Assembly (NCBI RefSeq): GCF_011089895.1
Contig: NZ_JAANAT010000001.1
Location: 1,116,001 to 1,180,000 of the forward strand
Direction of reading: 5' to 3'
DNA: 64,000 nucleotides
Source of the DNA: Mucilaginibacter inviolabilis
GTDB taxonomy: Bacteria; Bacteroidota; Bacteroidia; Sphingobacteriales; Sphingobacteriaceae
Part shown: one piece after another, positions 1 to 8,835 of the stretch
Layout: every line of letters starts with the position of its first letter
How positions within the stretch are numbered: position 1 is the stretch's first letter
Notes under the pieces: generated by a model
What the model was told of the DNA's origin: nothing
Seen by the model: the letters and a program-made list of their open reading frames with translations, nothing else
Database searches by the model: none
Translations under genes and position numbers: made by a program

Positions 1-420
1 ACGAAAACGGGAGTCTTTTCTTTCGAATTGATCTCCCGTTTCCCGACCACTGTTCGGCCATAGCTTCCCAGTAGCATCAAGTTTTGTGTATCATTACCGA
101 TATGACCTTGTCCGTCGTTCTCTCGAACTGTCGACTCCTTCAATATCATTGGTTCAGTTGCGGTTCTCCGTGAAGTTCCTGCATTTTCCCAATACCTCTT
201 TTAATCACAATCTTTTTTCAAAGACTTTCGTTTTTTCATTTTTTCATGTGACTCAAGCACTTCTGTTGTTCTTTAGTTTTCCCGAAGGCTAACCCGATTC
301 AATTTCTGTAATCCTGAAAGGCTGTCAATGTACGTCGTTCTTGATGATTTCAATATCGGGACATCTGCATGATTATGCAAGGATTTTATTTATTTTTTAT
401 TAACACATTATTAACATTGT
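1..420 (-). other. Non-coding stretch, possible structured RNA read on the minus strand
   Basis: This stretch has no convincing ORF in any frame. The 68-codon frame at 86-292 has no start signal and a composition unlike a protein. Its base composition is richer in G and C than the AT-rich DNA at 370-570 that separates it from the first gene. Read on the minus strand it would end in a hairpin (5-41) followed by TTTT, which fits the 3' end of an RNA. I do not recognise SRP RNA, 6S RNA or tmRNA in it. It could also be a decayed gene. The left end of the window cuts it, so its full extent is unknown. Confidence 0.25.
5..41 (-). terminator. Possible intrinsic terminator
   Basis: AAACGGGAG (5-13) pairs perfectly with CTCCCGTTT (33-41), a 9-bp stem with a 19-nt loop. 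On the minus strand the stem is followed by only four T residues, so it is a weak terminator candidate. Confidence 0.35.
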
Positions 421-576
421 GGATGAGTTTATGAACATTCATTACAGTTTGATTTACAGTTGATTATTTACTTATCGTTGAAAAATAATCATGGTTACAA
501 ACAATCTATTTATTCACAAAATTTGACGAAATCAAGAATTTAACTTCTGGTAAAAAATCGTAAAAACGAAAGTGCT

Positions 577-1335
577 TTAAATTTTCTCTGTTAAATGTTT
601 CCAATAACGCCTCGGAACATGTCTTAAATGTAGCCGGGTATTTTTCCTGGAAATGATATTTACACTGGCGAAATAGTTTTTCCAGAGGTGCTGATAAATA
701 CTTTCATCATCACTAAAAACAGTTATTGTATTTGCGGGATTGTTCACTTCCGAGAAATCAAGCGAAATATATTGTGTGTCATGCAGATTATAATACAGTC
801 CATAACCGCGCTTAATATCATAAATTATCCATTTTTGATCAGCATATCTATCTTTAAAATGTCTGATCAGCAGTGGTAATACATTAAAATCAGGTTCAAT
901 AGCAGCGTAAAAAGTTTCATCCTTTAGTTTTTGAAAACGCACAAATGCCTCCATTCTGTGTTTTTCGCGACGAACCATTTTGATGATCTCTGAAATACGC
1001 ATTACATATTTGTTGCCATAATCTTCCTCAATATTCCGATCGGCGTCAAAGGCATAGCGAATAAAGCCAACAATCGCGTTTTCTTCATTCTCCATTTCGG
1101 CCATTTGGGCAATATAAAGCCGTTGTACACAGGCTGCTGATAATCTTTTACGTAGTCCTCTTAATACTCTGTTAGCCCGGTTTTCGTCTGTGATAATCTG
1201 CAATACCTCCTCAAACAACGCGCTGGCACGCCACTCTCCTTTTATTAATTTTACGTGGAATAGTTTACGCTCGTATATTTCAAATACCGCAGTCAGTAAG
1301 CCCTCAAATGTTCCATCGTAAACTAAGGTATACAT
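577..1335 (-). CDS. TIGR03915-type putative DNA repair protein (DUF4130)
   Basis: This protein of about 252 residues belongs to the family that always accompanies the TIGR03916 radical-SAM protein. The opening YTLVYDGTFEGLLTAVFE and the later region with FYAAIEPDFNVLPLLIRHFKDRY are typical of the DUF4130 fold. The biochemical activity is not established; the family is called putative DNA modification or repair only by association. The chosen start is the ATG at 1335-1333, two bases after the TGA of the upstream gene; a TTG at 1341 in the same frame would add two residues and overlap that gene. Translation is probably coupled to the radical-SAM gene. The basic C-terminus (RKNTRLHLRHVPRRYWKHL) could contact nucleic acid, which is inference. 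Confidence 0.85.
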   Translation of the reverse strand: MYTLVYDGTFEGLLTAVFEIYERKLFHVKLIKGEWRASALFEEVLQIITDENRANRVLRGLRKRLSAACVQRLYIAQMAEMENEENAIVGFIRYAFDADRNIEEDYGNKYVMRISEIIKMVRREKHRMEAFVRFQKLKDETFYAAIEPDFNVLPLLIRHFKDRYADQKWIIYDIKRGYGLYYNLHDTQYISLDFSEVNNPANTITVFSDDESIYQHLWKNYFASVNIISRKNTRLHLRHVPRRYWKHLTEKI

Positions 1336-1337
1336 GA

Positions 1338-2594
1338 TCAAAACAAGTTAAGTTGGGTTTGCGTGTTTTTGATGTACTTGCTTTTTGATTCGGCCAGGAT
1401 AAATTGTTTAATGTTATTGCCGGTCAGGTCCCGTCGTTCAAACTCATTGCTTTTACAAATGATAAAATACCGGGCCCGGTTAATGGCCACTCCTATTTTT
1501 TTAAGTTGCTCCCAGCTCAATTGGGCAAACTTGCGCGCACTTATAATTTTTTGTGCCGATAGTAAACCTATCCCCGGCACTCGTAATATCAATTGCAAAT
1601 CGGCCTTATTTACATCAATAGGAAAAACCTGCATGTTACGAATGGCCCAACCCAGCTTAGGGTCAATATCCAGATCAAGCAAGGGTTGTTGCTGATTTAC
1701 AATTTCATTTACATGAAAACCATAAAACCGCATGAGCCAATCGGCCTGGTAAAGCCGGTTTTCGCGTACCATGGGTACTGCCGTATTTAATGCGGGTAGG
1801 CGTTTATCAATCAGCACAGGAACATAACCCGAATAATACACTCGTTTTAAATTGAAGTTTTTATAAAAATAATTAGCTGATTGAAGCACTTGTTGATCGC
1901 TCTCGGGTGTAGCGCCAATAATGACTTGTGTGCTTTGCCCGGCCGGGGCAAACATGGGTGCATTTTTAAATAGCTTCTTTTCTTCGGTTCGTTGAATAAT
2001 CTCCTTTTTCAAAAAGCTCATGGGGCTGATCATATCCTGCCGATTTTTGTCAGGTGCTAATAGCTTTAATCCGGCCTCTGTTGGCATTTCCAGGTTCACG
2101 CTTAATCTATCTGCGTAAAGGCCAGCCTCCCGCATTAATTCATCACTGGCGCCAGGAATTGATTTAAGGTGTATGTAGCCGTTAAAATTATGCTCTGTAC
2201 GCAATTTTTTAGCTATCTTAACTAAGCGCTCCATGGTATAATCAGCATCTTTAAAGATCCCCGAACTCAAAAACAAGCCCTCAATATAATTACGACGGTA
2301 AAAATTGATGGTCAGGTCAACCACTTCCTGTACGGTAAAAGCTGCCCGTTTGATATCATTATTCTTACGCGATACACAGTAGGCGCAATCAAAAATGCAA
2401 TGATTAGTAAGCAGTATTTTTAATAACGATACGCAACGTCCGTCTTCTGTATAACTATGGCAAATTCCATTACTAGTGTTCCCAAGTCCCTTGTTTTCGT
2501 TTTTACGTTTACTGCCGCTTGATGCGCACGATACATCATATTTAGCGGCGTCTGCCAGTATATTTAACTTTTCTGTTATTCGTTCTGCATCCAT
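1338..2594 (-). CDS. TIGR03916-type radical SAM protein, putative DNA modification/repair
   Basis: The protein has 418 residues. The radical-SAM cluster motif CxxxCxxC is present at Cys66, Cys70 and Cys73 (CIFDCAYC), so it should bind a [4Fe-4S] cluster and cleave S-adenosylmethionine. A helix-hairpin-helix-like segment lies near residues 325-375 (VPGIGLLSAQKIISARKF), consistent with DNA binding. The partner gene follows two bases after its stop, which is the conserved arrangement of this pair. The substrate is unknown; spore photoproduct lyase-like repair is a frequent guess but not shown here. Confidence 0.88.
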   Translation of the reverse strand: MDAERITEKLNILADAAKYDVSCASSGSKRKNENKGLGNTSNGICHSYTEDGRCVSLLKILLTNHCIFDCAYCVSRKNNDIKRAAFTVQEVVDLTINFYRRNYIEGLFLSSGIFKDADYTMERLVKIAKKLRTEHNFNGYIHLKSIPGASDELMREAGLYADRLSVNLEMPTEAGLKLLAPDKNRQDMISPMSFLKKEIIQRTEEKKLFKNAPMFAPAGQSTQVIIGATPESDQQVLQSANYFYKNFNLKRVYYSGYVPVLIDKRLPALNTAVPMVRENRLYQADWLMRFYGFHVNEIVNQQQPLLDLDIDPKLGWAIRNMQVFPIDVNKADLQLILRVPGIGLLSAQKIISARKFAQLSWEQLKKIGVAINRARYFIICKSNEFERRDLTGNNIKQFILAESKSKYIKNTQTQLNLF

Positions 2595-2698
2595 ATGAAA
2601 TCAAAAATACTAATAATTTTAGCAAATTGATTTTTAATAAGAATATATTGCAGCGCTTTTGGTTGTAGTATAGAATGAGCTCTTTATAGTTTAATAAC

Positions 2699-2726
2699 AA
2701 AAAAGGCCGCCCCATATGGAGCGACC
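2699..2726 (-). terminator. Intrinsic terminator of the Hsp20 gene
   Basis: On the minus strand GGTCGCTCC and GGGGCGGCC form a 9-bp stem (two G-U pairs) around an ATAT loop, followed by six T residues. It lies about 45 bases after the stop codon at 2771. Confidence 0.85.
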
Positions 2727-2770
2727 TCTCTAAAAAACCAAACTAACTACTCTATGAAAACAATCTTTAA

Positions 2771-3211
2771 TTATTTGATAGCTATTTCTCTTGATTGAAA
2801 TTTAGCTTCTTCTTTTTTGGTTATGGTAAGCTTTAACACGCCATCGGTATAATCAGCTTCAATTTTTGAATGATCAGCGCTTTCTGGTAAAGTGAATGAT
2901 CTGTTGAAAGAGTTGTAGCTATATTCGCGTTTGCTGAATTTTTTACCTTCTTCTACACTCTCAGTTTTCTTTTCGGCAGAGATGGTTAATACATTCTTAT
3001 CCAGGTTAATCTTAAAGTCTTCTTTCTTTAAACCAGGTGCAGCCAATTCAATCTGAAATTCATTTTCAGTTTCGGCAATATTTACCGCAGGCACACGGGC
3101 TACTAATTTATTACCGATGTATGAGTCGTTCAATAAAGAATCTAATACATCATTAAAGAATGGGTTTACCGCGTTATTTTTTAATCCGTTGTTGAATTTT
3201 ACAAGTGTCAT
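2771..3211 (-). CDS. Small heat-shock protein, Hsp20/alpha-crystallin family
   Basis: A 146-residue ATP-independent holdase chaperone. The alpha-crystallin domain covers roughly residues 40-140, with the typical VNIAETENEFQIELAAPGLKKEDFKI opening and the FNRSFTLPESAD segment; DGVLKLTITKKEE is the conserved terminal strand motif related to the usual GVLTI. The length is normal for class A/B bacterial Hsp20. It is a single-gene transcript with its own terminator. Unlike most genes here it has a clear Shine-Dalgarno AAGGAG 9 bases before the ATG, suggesting strong translation under stress. Confidence 0.95.
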   Translation of the reverse strand: MTLVKFNNGLKNNAVNPFFNDVLDSLLNDSYIGNKLVARVPAVNIAETENEFQIELAAPGLKKEDFKINLDKNVLTISAEKKTESVEEGKKFSKREYSYNSFNRSFTLPESADHSKIEADYTDGVLKLTITKKEEAKFQSREIAIK

Positions 3212-3218
3212 TTTTAAT

Positions 3219-3226
3219 ATCTCCTT
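3219..3226 (-). promoter_or_regulatory. Strong Shine-Dalgarno of the Hsp20 gene
   Basis: The minus strand reads AAGGAGAT before the ATG at 3211. Shine-Dalgarno sequences are rare in this window, so this one is unusual and fixes the start codon. Confidence 0.7.
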
Positions 3227-3347
3227 TAAGTTTTTGTTTTTGTTAACTTCGTAAGCTATTAATCAAGTGTTGTACCAAGTGATAAAATCAATAAATAAGA
3301 GACAATTTGTCATTGTATATTGATTTTGTACAGACAAAATGACCTAA

Positions 3348-3794
3348 ATGAGCGAAAAACTTACAGATTACAAGTACAAAACGGCAATCCCCATCCGTTT
3401 TTCAGATATAGATGCCTTCGGGCACGTAAACAATGCGGTGTATTTAACCTATTTTGAAATAGCCAGGAGCAATTACTGGAAAGAGATCATTAACTGGGAT
3501 TGGAACCATGCTGGTATTATTCTGGGCCGGTCTGAGATCAACTATCTGAAACCAATTACCATTAATGATCAGATAGCCTGTTATGTGCGTACCGTACGCA
3601 TTGGTAATAGTAGTTTTGATGTAATGCATGTATTGGTTAAGATAACCGAACAGGGCGAAGAAATTGTAACTACGGGTAAAACCATTTGCATCAGTTATGA
3701 TTACAGCGCTAATAAATCAGTAGCTATACCAGCCAATGAGCGCCGCAATATGATCGAATACGATGAACCAAGGTTGATATTGAATACCAATTAG
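3348..3794 (+). CDS. Acyl-CoA thioesterase, hotdog fold (YbgC/FadM-like)
   Basis: A 148-residue single-domain hotdog protein. The motif FSDIDAFGHVNNAVYLTYFE (residues 18-37) is the signature of the 4HBT-type thioesterases, with the catalytic Asp in the D-x-D-x-x-G-H-V-N-N context. These enzymes hydrolyse acyl-CoA or acyl-ACP; the chain-length preference cannot be read from the sequence. It is divergent from the Hsp20 gene and convergent with the lipoprotein gene at 3843, with a terminator between. Confidence 0.9.
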   Translation: MSEKLTDYKYKTAIPIRFSDIDAFGHVNNAVYLTYFEIARSNYWKEIINWDWNHAGIILGRSEINYLKPITINDQIACYVRTVRIGNSSFDVMHVLVKITEQGEEIVTTGKTICISYDYSANKSVAIPANERRNMIEYDEPRLILNTN

Positions 3795-3798
3795 AAAC

Positions 3799-3838
3799 CA
3801 TCAGTCATCACATAAAATTGCGATGACTGATGATTTTT
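3799..3838 (+). terminator. Intrinsic terminator after the thioesterase gene
   Basis: CATCAGTCATC (3799-3809) pairs with GATGACTGATG (3822-3832), followed by ATTTTT. The stem is 11 bp and perfect. Confidence 0.8.
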
Positions 3839-3842
3839 GTTA

Positions 3843-5126
3843 TTAATGTATAGAGCCCGTTGCGTCAACTATAGTAAAGTTCTTATTAAAGGTGGTTGAG
3901 TGTACGTTGATGTTGATGCCGCTTGGACTATTATTGGTGTAATTAACCAGGCTCCAGTTACCTAATGTTGAGCCGCTATAAGTAGACATGGATTGCGTCT
4001 TGGGGTGTACTACAATAAGATTGGTATTGCTGCTGCCTGGCTGACTGATAGCAATATCATTACCCGGGCTACCATTGAAATCTTGTATACCATTGGAGAG
4101 TACTGCCCAGTTACCAGATGAAATTGGATAATTGTGTTGCGAACGTGTTCGTTGATTAACAATAGTTAGGTTCGGGCCGTTGGCAATAGCTATTTCTGCA
4201 CCGGCTACCCCGTCCATATCGCTTATGCCGGCCGAACCTGTTGTGATCACCGCCCAGTTTCCGGAGCTGATGTTGTAAGAATTGGTTGAAGCTGTTTTGG
4301 CTGTAAATATGATCAGTTGCGATCCGCTTATCATCGTTAATTCTGCCCCGGCTACGCCATCAAGATCGGCCGTAGCGGCTGGTACCACCGCCCAATTTCC
4401 AGAGCTGATATTATATGCTGTTTTTGAACCTGTTCTTGCGGTTACAATAATTAGCTGACTACCGCTAATAATGGGTATTTCGGCCCCGGCTATGCCATCC
4501 ATATCAACGGTAGCGCCTTGTACTACCGCCCAATTTCCTGAACCAATAGGATAAGCTGTTTTTGAACCGGTTCTTGCTGTTATAATGATCAGTTGGCTAC
4601 CGCTAACAATGGGTATTTCGGCACCCGCCACCCCATCCAGATCGGTAATGGCGCCTGGAGCCGCAGCCCAACTTCCAGATCCTATAGCATAATTAGTAGT
4701 GCTACCTAATCTGTCGTTAATAATTAACAAACTGCCGCCTATATTTACAGGGATTTCGGCACCCGCCACCCCATCCAGATCTACTATGCTACTGGCGTCG
4801 CCATATAATAATGCCCAGGAGCCATTACTTATAGGGTATTGATGCGTAACACCAGTTGACCGCACTACCGTTATGGACGATCCATTATTATAAATGTTAT
4901 CCGGAACACCATCGCCGTTCACATCAATGGTGCCCATAAGCACACCGGTATTCGGGCTGGCTACGGCATTGGTTTTTGCAACAGTCGATGATTTTAACGA
5001 GGATTCCGGTGAAGGCATCTCGTCATTTTTTGTTTTGCAGGAATAAAAGCTGAGCAGGCAAAAGCTGAGGAAAGTAAGTTTTGTGATAGCAATAAGGTTT
5101 CTTTTTGCATTAAATAAATTTTTCAT
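3843..5126 (-). CDS. Lipoprotein with seven FG-GAP/VCBS-like repeats (putative beta-propeller)
   Basis: A 427-residue secreted lipoprotein with SPII signal ending at Cys30 (LSFYSC). It is built of seven repeats, each opening with an acidic D-x-D-G-x-x-G-x-E-type motif at residues 68, 116, 162, 208, 254, 303 and 349, so the spacing is 46 residues for most units. Each unit continues with a strand-rich segment such as GSQLIII and a GNWAV motif. Seven units of this size fit a seven-bladed propeller with calcium-binding loops, as in FG-GAP/VCBS proteins; this is an inference. The DNA of the central units is strongly conserved, pointing to recent internal duplication. The ligand is unknown. Confidence 0.75.
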   Translation of the reverse strand: MKNLFNAKRNLIAITKLTFLSFCLLSFYSCKTKNDEMPSPESSLKSSTVAKTNAVASPNTGVLMGTIDVNGDGVPDNIYNNGSSITVVRSTGVTHQYPISNGSWALLYGDASSIVDLDGVAGAEIPVNIGGSLLIINDRLGSTTNYAIGSGSWAAAPGAITDLDGVAGAEIPIVSGSQLIIITARTGSKTAYPIGSGNWAVVQGATVDMDGIAGAEIPIISGSQLIIVTARTGSKTAYNISSGNWAVVPAATADLDGVAGAELTMISGSQLIIFTAKTASTNSYNISSGNWAVITTGSAGISDMDGVAGAEIAIANGPNLTIVNQRTRSQHNYPISSGNWAVLSNGIQDFNGSPGNDIAISQPGSSNTNLIVVHPKTQSMSTYSGSTLGNWSLVNYTNNSPSGININVHSTTFNKNFTIVDATGSIH

Positions 5127-5562
5127 AGAGTTTTAATTTAGGTTTTAGTGATAGATATATTGTATTATAATAAATGAGCTTATTTTAATTTATAAATACC
5201 CTATCACTATGCCTCCATAATATTTATTCAAATGCTATCGGGTGTTTCTGTTTAATCAGTATTAAGTTTGTTTTGTATTGATAATTAAATGATTGTATGG
5301 TAATCATTATCCAGGCTTAACAAGCTATACTTCGCTATACCTAAATTGGAGAGATAATAAAATAATTGCAAAATATGTAACACAACATTACTACATCAAT
5401 TTAAAATATTTTTATACTTAATGCAAGTATTTGTTAGTGAGGTAATTATAAAATATCAAGAATAAGTATTTTAATTAATAATACGTGGAATGAGAGCTAA
5501 TGTTGTAGTATTATAATGAGAGAATGGATTAGTTTAATTTAATTAACCTCCAATATTATATA
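5127..5562. other. AT-rich intergenic stretch
   Basis: About 430 bases upstream of the propeller lipoprotein gene. It is very AT-rich and has no ORF with coding character. It presumably holds that gene's promoter on the minus strand, but I could not point to a clear TAnnTTTG box. Confidence 0.4.
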
Positions 5563-5635
5563 ACGAAGCAATCTCAATACTATACAGAGACACTCTGTAT
5601 AGTATTGAGATTGCTTCGTACCTCGTAATGACGGG
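5563..5635. repeat. Dispersed palindrome, family A (copy 1)
   Basis: Two perfect 26-bp arms (5563-5588 and 5594-5619) separated by five bases, followed by CCTCGTAATGAC (5621-5632), a decayed version of the outer arm seen in the copy at 13403. The core CGAAGCAATCTC is shared with the copies at 13403 and 49131. The hairpin could also stop transcription entering from either side. Confidence 0.8.
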
Positions 5636-5650
5636 TTTTTTATTTACACA

Positions 5651-7048
5651 TTAAAAGATTTTTCCCGGATTTAATATTCCGTTAGGGTCAAATGCTTTTT
5701 TGATACCTTTCCATAAGGCAAAATGAACGTCGGAGTATTTTATGGGCATAAATTCTCTTTGAACCAGGCCAATACCGTGTTCGCCCGAAAGCGTACCACC
5801 CAATGATACGGTTAGCTCAAAAATTTCACGGATACCAAATTTGAGTTTATTATTCCAGTCGCTATCGTTCATCTTGGTTTTAACAATATTTACATGTAGG
5901 TTGCCATCACCTGCGTGGCCATAACATACTGATTCAAAACCATATTTGGCACCTACTTCCTTGATGCCTTTGATCAATTGAGGCAACGCCGCACGAGGTA
6001 CTACCGTATCTTCTTCTTTATAAATGGAGTTCGACTTTATAGATACTGCCACAGTACGCCGTAAACGCCAAAGCTCCTCCTTTTGTGCCGATGAATCGGC
6101 AAAGAGCACGTCGCTGCAATCATAGTTTTCTAAAACTGCGTTGATCTTTTCGCAATCGGCAAATATCACATCCTGATTATTGCCGTCAACTTCTATCAGT
6201 AAAAAAGCTTCTACCCCATCTTTCAGATCAAAAGCGATATTGTCATATTCTATTACCCACTCCACTCCCCTGCGTTCCATGAACTCTAATGCCGAGGGTA
6301 CGATACCCGCCCTGAATATAGCCGATACAGCAGCACAAGCCAGTTCGTTGCTCGGAAACGAGGCCAGCATCAGCGCATCAACTGTAGGTAACGGTATTAG
6401 CTTAACCACAATTTTGGTAACAATACCCAAAGTACCTTCAGAACCTATCATGAGCTGGGTTAAATTATAACCCGAAGCATATTTAAGGGTATTGGCACCC
6501 GTCCAGATGATCTCGCCAGAAGCAAGAACAACCTGTAAATTCAATACATACTCGCGTATAGTGCCATACTTTACCACCCGTGGCCCACCAGAGCCATGCG
6601 ACACATTACCCCCAATAAAACAACTCCCCTTACTGGCCGGATCAACCGGGTAAAGCAAGCCTTTGTCCGCTACCTCGTTCATGAATTCCTCGGTAATTAC
6701 ACCTGGCTCTACCGTAGCCTGCAGGTTTTGCTCGTCAATCTCCAGTACTTTATTAAAGCGCTCCATGGCTATGAGCAAACCACCTTTAACCGGCAATGCA
6801 CCACCACTTAAACCTGTGCCCGCCCCGCGTGGGGTAACCGGGATACGGTGTTTGTTGCATAGCTTCAATAGAGCAGCAACCTCTTCCGGTGTTTTGGGCT
6901 TGGCAACTACTTCGGGGTAGTAAACCAGGTCTTCGGTTTCATCGTGACTATATTTTTCAAGATCGTCATGTTGTACAATAACCGCGTCGGCACCAACTAT
7001 AGTTGTAATGGCTTCAATTACAGGAGGTGTTATGATATTATAATTCAT
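5651..7048 (-). CDS. FAD-linked oxidase, GlcD/D-lactate dehydrogenase family
   Basis: A 465-residue flavoprotein. The PCMH-type FAD-binding domain spans about residues 40-220 with PRGAGTGLSGGALPVKGG as the pyrophosphate-binding stretch, and the C-terminal FAD-linked oxidase domain contains YGHAGDGNLHVN and the ending GEHGIGLVQREFM. This fits oxidation of a D-2-hydroxy acid such as glycolate or D-lactate. No GlcE or GlcF subunit is adjacent, so it may act as a single-subunit enzyme. The gene overlaps the start of nothing downstream, but its ATG overlaps the stop of folB by four bases, implying translational coupling. Confidence 0.85.
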   Translation of the reverse strand: MNYNIITPPVIEAITTIVGADAVIVQHDDLEKYSHDETEDLVYYPEVVAKPKTPEEVAALLKLCNKHRIPVTPRGAGTGLSGGALPVKGGLLIAMERFNKVLEIDEQNLQATVEPGVITEEFMNEVADKGLLYPVDPASKGSCFIGGNVSHGSGGPRVVKYGTIREYVLNLQVVLASGEIIWTGANTLKYASGYNLTQLMIGSEGTLGIVTKIVVKLIPLPTVDALMLASFPSNELACAAVSAIFRAGIVPSALEFMERRGVEWVIEYDNIAFDLKDGVEAFLLIEVDGNNQDVIFADCEKINAVLENYDCSDVLFADSSAQKEELWRLRRTVAVSIKSNSIYKEEDTVVPRAALPQLIKGIKEVGAKYGFESVCYGHAGDGNLHVNIVKTKMNDSDWNNKLKFGIREIFELTVSLGGTLSGEHGIGLVQREFMPIKYSDVHFALWKGIKKAFDPNGILNPGKIF

Positions 7049-7404
7049 GTTGTTGGTGGGTAATTAATAGTAACGCTTGACTGGGCGACTCTTCCTGTCA
7101 GCGGGGGATTTAATTTTTTGATGGTAACTTCAATGGTTTTCACAAAGGGATATTTAAGCAGGATCTGGTTTGTAATGGCTTGCCCCACCGTTTCTATCAG
7201 TTTGCTGGGAATCTTCATTTCCTCGCAGGTTATGGCATATACTTTTTCATAATCAACCGTATTATGCAAACCATCTTTCAGATCGGTTACCGGTTCAAAA
7301 CCTACGGCAATATCTACCAAAAAACGGCATCCTATTTTTTGCTCTTCCGGATAAAATCCGTGATAGGCAAAAAATTCTGCACCCTGCAAGGCTATGTTTA
7401 TCAT
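7045..7404 (-). CDS. folB: Dihydroneopterin aldolase
   Basis: A 119-residue enzyme of folate biosynthesis that converts 7,8-dihydroneopterin to 6-hydroxymethyl-dihydropterin and glycolaldehyde. The motif FFAYHGFYPEEQKIG near residues 11-25 carries the conserved Glu and the loop of the active site; VTIKKLNPPLTG near the C-terminus contains the conserved Lys. It is the first gene of a pair with the FAD-linked oxidase (4-base overlap), a partner with no obvious folate role. Confidence 0.93.
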   Translation of the reverse strand: MINIALQGAEFFAYHGFYPEEQKIGCRFLVDIAVGFEPVTDLKDGLHNTVDYEKVYAITCEEMKIPSKLIETVGQAITNQILLKYPFVKTIEVTIKKLNPPLTGRVAQSSVTINYPPTT

Positions 7405-7617
7405 GCTCCAAAAGTAATTGATTTTTTGGTTTAGATGGTCTGTTTATACCTTGTGATCATTAAAATTTATCAGGAATGACCAGTTAATGATTTTTCTTGA
7501 AAAAATATAATTTGTAAAAAGCAGGTTTAAACAATCTAAACCTAGTTTTTGGAATAAAGTGGCTTCTGGTATTCAAAAACAACGATTTGGGCTTTATCAA
7601 CTCCACCCTAAATCATC

Positions 7618-7625
7618 TATATTTG
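7618..7625 (+). promoter_or_regulatory. -7 box of the acyl-CoA dehydrogenase gene
   Basis: TATATTTG matches the Bacteroidota consensus TAnnTTTG. It lies 18 bases before the ATG at 7644 and inside a longer open frame starting at 7587, so it argues for the ATG as the true start. Confidence 0.6.
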
Positions 7626-7643
7626 CCCACCAACTATAACATT

Positions 7644-8825
7644 ATGGCTAAAACAGATCTGTACGAATCGCCTGATTATTATCAATTAGATGAATTGCTA
7701 ACCGAAGAACATAAGCTCATCCGTTCATCCGTGCGCGACTGGGTGAAAAAAGAATTAAGCCCCATTATTGAGGATTATGCCCAAAAGGCAGAGTTTCCCA
7801 GTCAACTGGTAAAAGGTCTTGCTGAAATAGGTGCCTTTGGCCCAACCATACCCGTTGAATATGGCGGTGCCGGTTTGGATTATATGGCTTACGGCATTAT
7901 TATGCAGGAAATTGAGCGGGGCGATTCGGGCATCCGTTCTACTTCATCTGTTCAGGGTTCCTTGGTGATGTACCCTATTTATGCCTATGGCTCTGAGGAA
8001 CAGCGCAAGAAATACCTGCCTAAACTGGCATCAGGTGAAATGATCGGCTGCTTTGGCCTTACTGAGCCTGATCATGGTTCAAACCCTGGTGGTATGACTA
8101 CCAATATCAAAGATGCAGGCGATCATTATATTTTAAATGGCGCCAAAATGTGGATTTCTAATGCACCATTTGCCGATATAGCCGTTGTGTGGGCTAAAGA
8201 CGAGAGTGGCAAGATTCGCGGGGTTATCGTAGAGCGTGGCATGGAAGGGTTCACTACCCCTACTACCCATAATAAATGGTCGTTAAGGGCATCCGCTACC
8301 GGCGAACTGGTTTTTGATCATGTGAAAATACCTAAAGAAAACCTGTTGCCAAATGTAGCAGGCTTAAAAGGCCCGCTGGGTTGTCTTAACCAGGCCCGTT
8401 ATGGGATTGCCTGGGGAGCCCTTGGCGCAGCTATGGATTGCTATGATACGGCCCTGCGTTACTCTAAAGAGCGTGTTCAGTTTGGCCGGCCTATCGCTGG
8501 TTTCCAACTACAGCAAAAGAAACTGGCCGAAATGATTACCGAGATCACCAAAGCACAGTTACTGGTTTGGCGTTTAGGAGTACTCAAAAATGAAGGCCGG
8601 GCAACGCCTGCTCAAATATCTATGGCCAAACGTAACAGCGTGGAAACCGCTATTAACATTGCTCGTGAAGCCCGCCAGATGCTGGGTGGCATGGGTATTA
8701 CCGGCGAGTATTCTATTATGAGACACATGATGAACCTCGAGTCGGTGATTACCTATGAAGGTACGCATGATATTCACCTGCTGATAACCGGTATGGATAT
8801 TACCGGAGAGGATGCGTTTAAATAA
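7644..8825 (+). CDS. Acyl-CoA dehydrogenase, glutaryl-CoA dehydrogenase type
   Basis: A 393-residue flavoenzyme. The ATG at 7644 gives MAKTDLYESPDYY, a normal N-terminus, whereas the open frame from TTG 7587 would begin upstream of the promoter box. Features: FGLTEPDHGSNPGGM (FAD/substrate-binding loop), RVQFGRPIAGFQ, QMLGGMGITGEYSIMRH and the C-terminal YEGTHDIHLLI. The Glu of that last motif (residue 372) is at the position of the catalytic base of glutaryl-CoA dehydrogenases. Such enzymes oxidise and decarboxylate glutaryl-CoA to crotonyl-CoA in lysine and tryptophan degradation; exact substrate is inferred from family only. Confidence 0.88.
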   Translation: MAKTDLYESPDYYQLDELLTEEHKLIRSSVRDWVKKELSPIIEDYAQKAEFPSQLVKGLAEIGAFGPTIPVEYGGAGLDYMAYGIIMQEIERGDSGIRSTSSVQGSLVMYPIYAYGSEEQRKKYLPKLASGEMIGCFGLTEPDHGSNPGGMTTNIKDAGDHYILNGAKMWISNAPFADIAVVWAKDESGKIRGVIVERGMEGFTTPTTHNKWSLRASATGELVFDHVKIPKENLLPNVAGLKGPLGCLNQARYGIAWGALGAAMDCYDTALRYSKERVQFGRPIAGFQLQQKKLAEMITEITKAQLLVWRLGVLKNEGRATPAQISMAKRNSVETAINIAREARQMLGGMGITGEYSIMRHMMNLESVITYEGTHDIHLLITGMDITGEDAFK

Positions 8826-8835
8826 ACATTGTTAG

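Noticed and set aside
86..292. 68-codon open frame on the plus strand
   Set aside because: No promoter or ribosome site, Phe/Ser-rich composition typical of chance frames, and it lies in a stretch better explained as non-coding.
365..430. Possible DnaA boxes or origin (TTATTAACA twice and TTGTGGATGA)
   Set aside because: Only one weak box with no cluster, and no dnaA or other origin-linked gene next to it.
4100..4800. 138-bp period resembling a CRISPR or satellite array
   Set aside because: The period is a multiple of three inside an intact reading frame and encodes protein repeats.
7587..7643. N-terminal extension of the acyl-CoA dehydrogenase from TTG
   Set aside because: It would start upstream of the TATATTTG promoter box and is not needed for the family fold. 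Similar TTG extensions at 10700, 29917, 31974, 35637 and 42418 were rejected for the same reasons.
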